Source: Pseudofrankia inefficax (GTDB taxonomy: Bacteria > Actinomycetota > Actinomycetes > Frankiales > Frankiaceae). From it: a stretch of 64,000 bases of DNA. Both the position numbers and the translations under genes were made by a program. The notes beneath the pieces were generated by a model that was not told the origin of the DNA, made no database searches, and saw only the letters and a program-made list of their open reading frames with translations. Within the stretch, counting starts at the first letter, position 1. Each line of letters starts with the position of its first letter. Positions 7,601 through 24,291 of this stretch are shown here, piece by piece. Location of the stretch: assembly GCF_000166135.1 (NCBI RefSeq), contig NC_014666.1, positions 3,720,001 through 3,784,000 of the forward strand, in the 5' to 3' direction.

Positions 7601-8563
7601 GTGAGCAAAACTGTGACGCCGAACACACTTGTGGCCGAAGCCGAGAACGCCGGGAGCCGGGCCGACCGGCGGCTCAGGAGCCGGGCCGCCATCCTCGCCG
7701 CGGCCAGGTCGCTGTTCGGGGAGCGCGGCTTCGAGCGCACGACGATCCGGGCGGTGGCGGCCAGGGCGGAGGTCGACCCGGCGCTGGTCATGCAGCACTT
7801 CGGCTCGAAGGCGGCGCTGTTCGACGCCGCCTCCGACATCGGCCTCGGCCTGGCCGACGTGGTCGACGGCCCGATCGAGGAGCTCGGCGACCGAGCGGTC
7901 CGGCACGTGTTCGGCCAGGTCGAGGCGGCACCCGAGGCGACGCTGTCCATGCTGCGCTCGATGCTCACCCACACCCGGGCCGCCGAGGCTGTGCGCTGCG
8001 CGTTCACCCCGGAGGACGCGCCGCCGCCGCTGGCCCAGGCCCTGACCGGGAACGAGACCGAGCTGCGGGCGGGCCTGGTCGGCAGCGTGCTCATCGGCCT
8101 GCTCGTCGGCCGTTTCCTGCTGCGCTTCCCACCGGTCGACACCGCGTCGGTGGACCGGGTCGTCGCCCTGCTCAACCCCGCCCTGGCCGCGCTGATCGTC
8201 GAATCGCCGGAGGGCCGCCCTGGCCGCCAGGCCGGTCGGCCGGTCGTCGAGGCGTCGGGCCCGGCTGACGTGGTCGGCCAGGCTGACGTGGCCGGCCCGG
8301 CCGACGTGACCGGCCGGGCTCGCGTGGGCGCTGTGGTCGGCGGCGCCGGAGCGGCCGGACGCGAGGCTGGCGACCCGCTGGACGCGCTCGCCCGGGCCGA
8401 GGCCGAGCGCCGCCGCGCCGACGCGGCGCTCGACGACGCGGCCCGGGCGGCGCTGGCACGGGGCGCCACCTACGGGGAGGTGGGGCGGGTGCTCGGGATG
8501 AGCCGGCAGGCGGCCCGGCAGCGCTGGGGCCGGGCGGCCGTCGACCGGGCGGACGACAACTGA
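7601..8563 (+). CDS. TetR-family regulator with a second, C-terminal helix-turn-helix
   Basis: Starting at the GTG at 7601 the protein has 320 residues, long for TetR. Residues about 20-70 are the TetR DNA-binding domain (AARSLFGERGFERTTIRAVA, then VMQHFGSKAALFDAAS). Residues about 75-205 form a helical core. A Val/Ala/Gly/Asp-rich linker leads to a charged helix and a second HTH-like segment, GATYGEVGRVLGMSRQAARQ, close to the stop. That type of C-terminal HTH is seen in small actinobacterial proteins and sigma-like regulators; its joining to a TetR body is unusual. The start is uncertain: GTG at 7601 or 7613, neither with a good ribosome site, so a leaderless transcript is possible. It probably controls the divergent exporter. 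Confidence 0.82.
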   Translation: MSKTVTPNTLVAEAENAGSRADRRLRSRAAILAAARSLFGERGFERTTIRAVAARAEVDPALVMQHFGSKAALFDAASDIGLGLADVVDGPIEELGDRAVRHVFGQVEAAPEATLSMLRSMLTHTRAAEAVRCAFTPEDAPPPLAQALTGNETELRAGLVGSVLIGLLVGRFLLRFPPVDTASVDRVVALLNPALAALIVESPEGRPGRQAGRPVVEASGPADVVGQADVAGPADVTGRARVGAVVGGAGAAGREAGDPLDALARAEAERRRADAALDDAARAALARGATYGEVGRVLGMSRQAARQRWGRAAVDRADDN

Positions 8564-8602
8564 GATTGTCAATACCTCCGTCGCTTGACAATCTCAGTTG
8601 TC
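8555..8602. terminator. Perfect 18-bp inverted repeat, probable bidirectional terminator
   Basis: gacaactgagattgtcaa (8555-8572) and its exact reverse complement (8585-8602) flank a 12-nt loop and overlap the stop codon of the TetR-like gene. The SnoaL-like gene on the other strand ends at 8624, so the hairpin separates convergent genes. Each arm also contains its own dyad GACAA-N6-TTGTC, so it could double as a pair of operator sites. It is AT-richer than its surroundings. Confidence 0.7.
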
Positions 8603-8623
8603 ACCGTTGGGCGTTGGTGCTGG

Positions 8624-9151
8624 TCAGCCCACGATCCGGGGCTGGTTGGCCGGCGTCGGCTGATACAGCTCGGCCACCCCCGGCGGCAGCGGAACCGGGT
8701 CCTCCGGCCGGGGGAAGCGCACCAGGATTCGGCGGTAGGCGATCCGCCAGCCGTGGCCGTCCTCGGCCCGCTCCAGGACGTCGAGATAGTCGCCGTTGTG
8801 GACCTCGCCCGTGTCGGTCACCGCCAGGAACCGGCTGCGGGCCCGGACGATCCCGTCCGGGCCGACCAGGACGATCGTGTTCACGGTCTGGTGGTCCGGG
8901 GTCGTGCTCGGCCGCCGGCTCAGGTACTCGCGCCCGGCGTCCAGGCCGGTGACCACGGTGCCCGAGCTGTGGTGGGCCGAGGTGAAGCCCGGCGTGAAGA
9001 CCAGCGGCAGGGCGTCCAGGTCGTCGTTGTCGAAGACGTGCGCGAACAGCGCGATCGCCTGATGGATCCCGGCGATGTCCGCCGCGGTCAGGGTGACCGG
9101 CGCGACGGCCGCCACGCCGCCGGCGGGGGAGTGGTCGACGCCGGCCGTCAC
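8624..9151 (-). CDS. SnoaL-like / NTF2-fold protein (B)
   Basis: A 175-residue protein of the SnoaL_4 type (alpha+beta cone, NTF2 fold), with the usual opening helix IHQAIALFAHVFDNDDLDAL and the closing strands YRRILVRFPRPEDP. Members include polyketide cyclases, dehydratases and small isomerases, as well as uncharacterised proteins. The GTG start at 9151 overlaps the TGA of the preceding SnoaL-like gene by 4 nt (GTGA), so the two are translationally coupled and may work as a pair. The last gene of the PKS transcript, it stops just before the hairpin at 8555-8602. Action on the released or ACP-bound polyketide, such as cyclisation or dehydration, is plausible but not demonstrated. Confidence 0.75.
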   Translation of the reverse strand: MTAGVDHSPAGGVAAVAPVTLTAADIAGIHQAIALFAHVFDNDDLDALPLVFTPGFTSAHHSSGTVVTGLDAGREYLSRRPSTTPDHQTVNTIVLVGPDGIVRARSRFLAVTDTGEVHNGDYLDVLERAEDGHGWRIAYRRILVRFPRPEDPVPLPPGVAELYQPTPANQPRIVG

Positions 9152-9660
9152 CGCGCGACCTGGCCCGTCGCGACCCGCTCCTCGTCGGCCTCGTCGCCGT
9201 TGGCCCCGGGCGCCGGGTCGTCCGCCGCCGTGAGCTGGGCGATCACGCCGAGGCGGTCGGGCAGCACGCTGTACCGGGTGACCAGGCCGTCGCGGATGGT
9301 GAACGAGCTGATGCTGATGCCCTCGAAGTAGCGGCCGTTGCCCGGAACTCCGAAGACGAGGCCCTTCGCGTAGCCCGAGATCGTCCAGAAGGCCACCACG
9401 CGGTCGCCTTCCGCGACCAGCTCGGTGATCGTCGTGCGGACGTTGTCGGCGGTGGCGGCCAACCAGGCGGCGTGCTGCCGGAACCCCTCGCGGCCGAGCG
9501 TCGCCGCGTCCGGGCCCCGGGTCTCGTCGACGGCGTCCAGCGCGATGATCTCGTCGATCACCGTCGGGCTGGCCTGGTTCACACCCTCCTCGAAGTAGCG
9601 ACGCACGACGGCCTTGTTGGCCTCCAGCGTCTCGCTGTCGACGACGGCTCTGATGCTCAT
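9148..9660 (-). CDS. SnoaL-like ester-cyclase family protein (A)
   Basis: A 170-residue single-domain protein of the SnoaL-like family. It starts with the typical ANKAVVRRYFEEGVNQ helix, followed by the substrate-pocket region GREGFRQHAAWLAATADNV and ends with the curved sheet strands ISSFTIRDGLVTRYSVLPDR. The family was defined by aldol cyclases of aromatic polyketides, but many members are of unknown function, including epoxide-hydrolase-like and dehydratase-like proteins. The ATG at 9660 has GGAG 7 nt upstream. It follows the SDR gene after 131 nt that contain a triple 15-bp repeat, so it may have its own control point. Its location behind a type I PKS is notable because SnoaL proteins are best known from type II systems. 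Confidence 0.78.
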   Translation of the reverse strand: MSIRAVVDSETLEANKAVVRRYFEEGVNQASPTVIDEIIALDAVDETRGPDAATLGREGFRQHAAWLAATADNVRTTITELVAEGDRVVAFWTISGYAKGLVFGVPGNGRYFEGISISSFTIRDGLVTRYSVLPDRLGVIAQLTAADDPAPGANGDEADEERVATGQVAR

Positions 9661-9727
9661 GGGGTTTCTCCGTAACGGGCTGCGCCGCGCGGGCGGGTGG
9701 AACGGGCCGACGGGTGCCGGCCCGTTG

Positions 9728-9772
9728 TCGGAGGTCAGACCATCGGAGGTCAGACCATCGGAGGTCAGACCA
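9728..9772. repeat. Three tandem 15-bp repeats, each with a GGTC-A-GACC dyad
   Basis: The unit tcggaggtcagacca is repeated exactly three times (9728-9742, 9743-9757, 9758-9772) between the SDR stop and the SnoaL-A start. Each copy contains the palindrome ggtcagacc. The regular array of dyads resembles a multi-site operator for the downstream SnoaL pair; slipped-strand duplication of a neutral sequence is the alternative. Confidence 0.85.
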
Positions 9773-9791
9773 GGGGTCGGGGTGTGCTGGG

Positions 9792-10637
9792 TCAGCGCGC
9801 CGAGGCGGCGTCGGGGTCGTCCGCGTCCGCCTCGCGGAACACCCGGCCGGTGAAGATCTCCAACGGGTCCTGGCCGGGGTAGGTCGGGGTCGGCAGCAGC
9901 CGCGTCGCCGCCGACAGCCCGCCGTCGACCGGGATCGTGACCCCGGTGACGAACGAGGCCGCCGACGACGTCAGGAAGTAGATGACCTCGGCCTGCTCCC
10001 GGGCCGAGGAGAAGCGCTGCAGCGGCACCTCGCGGTTGAACGCGGCCGCGAGCACCGGGTCGGCCAGCAGCGGTGCCGTCATCGCCGTGATGGCCGAGCC
10101 GGGGGCGATGCTGTTGATCCGGATGTTCTCGGCCGCGTAGTCGAGCGCCAGGGACCGGACGAGGTTGATCACCGCGGCCTTCGCCGCGTTGTAGCCCCAG
10201 ATCCCGCCGGAGTCGCCGCGCAGGCCCGAGATGGACGACGTCGCGACGATCGAGCCGCCGCCGACCGCCCGCAGGGCCGGGACGACGGCCCGGACCCCGA
10301 GCGCCACCCCGCGCACGTTCACCGCCAGGACACGGTCCAGCCGCTCGATGGAGCCGTCGGACTCCAGCGGGCCGGTCCCGCCGCCGCCCGCGTTGAGCAC
10401 GGCCGCGTCCAGCCGGCCGAACCGGCTGATCGCCAGCTCGACGGCGGCCAGGTTCGTCTTCTCCTCGGCCACGTCGCCCACGAGGGTGGCGATCTCGCCC
10501 GGCCGCTCCAGGCTCTCCAGCCCGGCCTCGTACCGGTCCACGCCGACGACGCCGTAGCCGCGTTCGGCGTAGAGCTCGGCGGCGGCGCGGCCGATGCCGG
10601 ACGCCGCGCCGGTCACGATTACCACGGATCTCGTCAC
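9792..10637 (-). CDS. Short-chain dehydrogenase/reductase
   Basis: A 281-residue classical SDR. The NAD(P)-binding motif is TGAASGIG (residues 9-16), the structural NAG motif is at 82-84, and the catalytic set is a serine in TSSISG (about 134-135), Tyr149 and Lys153 in YNAAK. Asp34 after the second strand suggests NAD(H) rather than NADP(H). A roughly 35-residue C-terminal tail follows the usual end of the fold ([10 protein letters not shown]). The GTG start overlaps the TGA of the terminal PKS gene by 4 nt, so it belongs to the PKS transcript and is probably a tailoring oxidoreductase acting on a hydroxyl or ketone of the product. The substrate is unknown. Confidence 0.88.
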   Translation of the reverse strand: MTRSVVIVTGAASGIGRAAAELYAERGYGVVGVDRYEAGLESLERPGEIATLVGDVAEEKTNLAAVELAISRFGRLDAAVLNAGGGGTGPLESDGSIERLDRVLAVNVRGVALGVRAVVPALRAVGGGSIVATSSISGLRGDSGGIWGYNAAKAAVINLVRSLALDYAAENIRINSIAPGSAITAMTAPLLADPVLAAAFNREVPLQRFSSAREQAEVIYFLTSSAASFVTGVTIPVDGGLSAATRLLPTPTYPGQDPLEIFTGRVFREADADDPDAASAR

Positions 10638-13600
10638 TGCTGGTTCTCCCTGTCGGTGTTCTGGCCAGACCAGTCCAGGCCCTCGATCCAGGTTTCGATC
10701 GCGGCCACGGTCGTCGCGCAGTGGTCTTCGAGGATGGTGAAGTGATCTCCGGGAACGTCCACGACGTCGGAGGCGCCGGGCCAGAACGCGCGCCAGTCCC
10801 GGGCTCCGGTGGGGTCGATGATCGTGCCCGGGATGGGTTCGGTGGCCCGCAGCAGCAGCACGGGGCTGCGCAGCGGCGGCGGGCGCCACCCGTCGAACAG
10901 GCGGATGTAGCCGCCCATCGTGGTGAGGCTGGAGTCGCTCCAGACCAGCTGGTACTGCTCGATCCGATCGAGCATCCCGCGCAGCATGGCGGCCAGCCAC
11001 CATTCGCGCAGTCCTTCGAGTGTCGCGGCCTCCAGGGGATAGGAGTCGACCAGCGCGAGCCCCGCCGGCCGGAGCCCGAGCTGCTCCAGGCGGTGGGCGA
11101 CGGCGTACGCGATCGTGCCGCCCATCGACCGGCCCACCAGCACGAACGGGTCCGAGCCCACCCACGGCACGACCGTCTCGGTGAGCAGGTGCACGTAGGT
11201 CTCGGCGCTGTCGGGCAGCAGGTCGTCCTCGGCGTAGCCGGGGCTGCGCGGCACCAGCACGTCCCGCCCGCCGCGCAGGAGGTTGCCGAAACGGGCGTAC
11301 TCGTGCGGCCCGGAGATCGCGCTCAGCGCCGGGAAGCAGACGATCCGGGGCAGCTTCGGGCCGCCGCCGAGCTGGGCCGGCCGCGGGGTGTTCTCGGCCA
11401 CCGCGGCCGCGTCGAACCTCTCCCGCAGCACCGAGGCCAGGCCGATCACGGCGCCGGCCTCGTCGTACCGGTCGGCCGCGCCGAGCGCGCGGAACAGGGC
11501 CGTGAGCGGCCCCTGCCGGGATCCGCCGGCCGCGGTGTCCGGCTGCCGGGAGCGGGCGTCGGCCGCGCGCAGGAGCTCCTCACCCACGAACGCGGCCAGC
11601 GCGGCCGGGGTCGGATGGTCGAAGGTGACGGTCGGCGCCAGCTCGAGGCCGGTGGCCGCGCCCAGCCGGTTGCGTAGCTGCACGGCGGCCAGCGAGTCGA
11701 CGCCGAGGTCGGCGAACTCGGCGTCGTCGTCGATCGCCTCGGCGTCGTCGTGGCCGAGCACGGCGGCGGTGTCGGTCACCACCAGCACGCGCAGCAGCTT
11801 CGCTCGCTCGTCCTCGGCTGCCTCGGCCAGCCGGCGCGTCCAGGTGCCCTCGCCGGCCGGGCCCAGCCCGTCCGGGCCGGCCGGCCCGAGGCGCGTCGGC
11901 CCGTCGGGCCTGGGCCGCGCGAGGCGGGGCAGCAGGACGATCGAGTCCCGGACGGCGAGCTGGATCTCGCCGTCGTCCCTGGCGAGCGCCAACGCGGTCG
12001 GCAGCGCCTGGAAGGCCGCCTCGGAGCCGTCCACGTCGACGAGCACCAGCCGCTTGGGCTCGTCGAGCAGCGCGGCGCGCAGGTGCTCCCAGGCCTGGGT
12101 GGCGGCGAGGTCGAGATCGAGGTCGGGGTCGGCGGCGACGGCTCGCTGGGTGACCGCTACTACGGTCGCGCCAGCCAGCGTCTCCTCGGCCAGCAACGTG
12201 GCGATGTCTGCCGGCGAGGAGCGGCCGCCCGGCCGGACGGCCGCGGGGCCGCCGCCGTCGAGTGTCTCGCCCGGGGGTGCGCCGGCCACCGGCACCAGCA
12301 GGTAGTCGGGTGGCTGCTCGCCGGCCGCGAGCGCGGCCCGCGTCGCGGCCAGGTCGGCGAACTCGACCACGTCGACGCCGACGATCCGCAGCGCCAGCCC
12401 GGCGGCGTCCGGGTCGGCGCCCACGACGGCCCACCGGCCGCGGGCGGGTCCGGCCGGCCGCCGGGCCGCCTCCCAGCGGACCTCGGTGAGATCGTCCACG
12501 GCCTCGGCCGCCGGCTGCCCGGCGCCCGAACCCGCCGGCCCCGACAGGGGCCGGCCGGCGCCACGGGGCCCGCGGGCGGGCTCCAGCCAGAACCGTCGGC
12601 GCTCGAAGGCATAGGTGGGCAGCTCGACGCGGGCCGGTGACAGGTCCTCGGTCAGCGCCGACCAGGTGACCGCCGCCCCGCGGACGTGGGCCTGGCCCAG
12701 GGCACGCAGCAGGCTCGCCACCTCGGGCCGGCCCTTGCGCAGCAGCGGGACGGTCGCGCCGGCGCGCTCGCGGGCCCCGAGGGTCCTGGCGGCCAGGCCG
12801 CTGAGCGTGGCGTCCGGGCCCAGCTCGAGGTAGGTCCCGGTCCGGGCCGCGTGGAGGCGTTCGACGACGTCGGCGAAGCGCACCGCCGCCCGGACGTGGC
12901 GCACCCAGTACTCGGGGTCGGTGAGCTCGCCGGGCCGGGGCGGCTGGCCGGTCAGCGCCGAGACGACCGGGATCGCCGGCTCCCGGTAGGTCAGGGTCGT
13001 CGCCACCGCGCGGAACTCGGCCAGCACGGCGTCGACGTGGGGCGAGTGGAAGGCGTGGCTGACCGCCAGCCGCCGGGTCCGCCGGCCGTCGTCGGCCAGC
13101 CGTGCCGCGAGGGCCAGGACCGCCCGTTCGTCGCCGGAGACGACGACGGAGCGCGGCCCGTTGACGGCCGCGATGTCGGCCGCCCCGCCGGCAGCCGGAC
13201 CAGACCCGTCGAACGCCTCCAGCGCGGACCGCACCTCAGCCTCGGCCGCCTCGACGGCGACCATCGCCCCGCCGGCCGGCAGCGCCTGCATCAGCCGGGC
13301 GCGCGCCGCGACCAGCGTCGCCGCGTCCGCCAGCGAGAGCACGCAGGCCGCGTGCGCCGCCGCCAGCTCGCCGATCGAGTGCCCGGCGACGTGGGCCGGT
13401 CGCACCCCCCACGCGGCCAGGAGCCGGAACAACGCCGTTTCCAGCGCGAACAGCACCGGCTGGGTGTAGAGCGTCTGATCGATCAGCGCAGGGTCGATCA
13501 CGCCGGCCGGGGGTGAGCCGGCCTCGGCCAGCGCGCCGGCGAAGGCCACCCGGGCGATCGGGTGCGCCGTGGCCCCGGCGAGGGCGGTGTCCAGCGCGGC

Positions 13601-15504
13601 CGCGGCCTCGTCGAAGGCGGCCGCGAAGACAGGGAACGTCCGGTACAGCTCGGCCCCGGCACCGGCGCGCTGGCTGCCCTGGCCGGCGAACAGGAAGGCC
13701 AGGCCCCCGGTGGGCGCGCCGACGGCGACGGCGGGATGCTCCTGCTGCCGTGCCAGCGCCAGCAGCCCGTCGCGGAACCCGCCGAGGTCGGCGGCGACGA
13801 CGACCGCCCGGTGGCCGAGGCGGGCGCGGGTGGTGGCCAGCGCGTGCGCCACGTCGAGCGGGCGGGGCGGCTCTCCCGGCTGGCCGTCGTAGGCCGCCGC
13901 GAGGCGCGCGGCCGACGCGCGCAGCGCCGGCGCGGTCTTCGCCGACAGCACCCAGGGCAGCGCTCCCGGGACGACCGGCGCCTCAGGCGGGCCCGGCTGG
14001 CCGGCCTGGGCGCTCCCGTCGCTCCCGTCGGTCTGGTCGGGCGGCCCGTCGCCGGCCGTCCCAGCCGCGCCCTCGGCGGTGGGCGGCGCCTGCTCCAGGA
14101 TGAGGTGGGCGTTGGTGCCGCTCACGCCGAACGACGAGACCGCCGCCCGCCGGGGCGCTCCCGTCTCGGGCCAGGGCCGGGCCTCGGTCAGCAGCCGGAC
14201 GGCGCCGGCGTCCCAGTCCACGACGGGAGACGGCGCGTCCACGTGCAGGGTCTTCGGCAGCAGCCCGTGCCGGATCGCGCCGATCATCTTGATGACGCCG
14301 GCCACCCCGGCGGCCGCCTGGGTGTGGCCGACGTTGGACTTGAGCGAGCCGAGCCAGAGCGGCGCCGCCTCCGGGCGGTCCTGGCCGTAGGTGGCCAGCA
14401 GCGCCTGGGCCTCGATCGGGTCGCCGAGCGTCGTCCCGGTGCCGTGGCCCTCGACCACGTCCACCTGGTCGGGGCGCAGCCGCGCGCTGGCCAGGGCCGC
14501 GTGGATCACCCGCTGCTGGGCCGGGCCGTTGGGGGCGGAGAGGCCGTTCGACGCCCCGTCCTGGTTGACAGCGCCGCCGCGCACCACGGCGAGGACGTCA
14601 TGGCCCAGCCGCCGGGCGTCGGAGAGCCGCTCCAGCAGCAGCAGGCCGACGCCCTCGGACCAGCCGGTGCCGTCGGCCGCCGCGGCGAACGCCTTGCACC
14701 GGCCGTCCGGGGCGAGGCCCCGCTGGCGGGCGAAGTCGACGAAGCCCTGGGGCGTCGTCATGACCGTCACCCCGCCGGCCAGGGCCAGGTCGCTCTCCCG
14801 CGAACGCAGCGACTGGGCCGCCAGGTGGATCGCCACCAGGGACGACGAGCAGGCGGTGTCCACGGTGACCGCCGGCCCCTCCAGCCCGAACGTGTAGGCG
14901 ATCCGGCCGGAGGCGACGCTGCGCAGGTTGCCCGTCCCGAGGTAGCCCTCCAGCTCCTGCGGGGTGTCGTACAGGCCGGGGGCGTAGTCGCCGCCGGCGA
15001 CGCCGGTGAACACGGCCGTGCGGGTGCCCCGCAGGGAGGTCGGGTCGAGCCCGCCCCGTTCGAACAGCTCCCACGCCTTCTCCAGCAGCAGGCGCTGCTG
15101 GGGGTCGGTCGCGAGCGCCTCGCGCGGGGAGATGCCGAAGAAGGCCGCGTCGAAGTCGGCCACCCCGGCCAGGAAGCCGCCGTGACGGGTGTAGGCGGTG
15201 CCCGGCGTGTCGGGGTCGGGGTCGTAGAGGCCGTCGAGGTCCCACCCGCGGTCGGTCGGGAACGGCCCGATGGCGTCCCTGCCCTCGGCCACCAGCCGCC
15301 ACAGGTCGTCCGGGCTGTCGACCCCGCCCGGCAGCCGGCAGGCGGCACTGATGATCGCTATGGGTTCCCGGCCGGCCGACTCGACCTCGCGCAGCCGCCG
15401 CTGGGCCGTGCGGGCGTCGGCCAGCGCGCGCCTGAGGTACTCGCGCAGTTTCTCGTCCTGTGCTGCCATGCGCGGTGCGCTCCTCGCGGGTTCAGGGTGG
15501 CTCG

Positions 15505-15508
<4 letters not shown>
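10634..15508 (-). CDS. Type I modular PKS, module 7 and release: KS-AT-(truncated KR)-ACP-TE
   Basis: A 1624-residue terminal PKS. After a docking helix (about 14-45) come KS (48-475, active Cys about 220 in VDTACSSS), AT (600-975; GHSIGE at 709-714 and HAFH at 818-821, the malonyl-type pattern), a lone KR structural subdomain (1006-1200), ACP (Ser about 1272 in GVDSL) and TE (Ser about 1461 in GRSMGG, a His in GDHFTIL). The catalytic Rossmann half of the KR, normally opening with TGGTG-LG, is absent and only about 35 residues separate the remnant from the ACP helices, so the beta-ketone should stay unreduced. The ATG at 15508 overlaps the upstream stop (ATGA); an ATG at 15469 has a better ribosome site (GAGGA at 15481-15485) and may be the true start. 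Confidence 0.95.
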
Positions 15509-24204
<8,696 letters not shown>

Positions 24205-24291
24205 TGCTGGCCGCTTCTCTTTCGCTGTCGGTGGCGGAGCCGTGCTGGGGGCCGCGCTCCCCGAGGGGGCGGCGGGGGCCCTGGCGGGGCG

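Noticed and set aside
8555-8602. Transposon terminal inverted repeats
   Set aside because: Arms are only 12 bp apart with nothing between them and no transposase in the window.
9728-9772. CRISPR-like repeat
   Set aside because: Units are contiguous without spacers, only 15 bp, and no cas gene is nearby.
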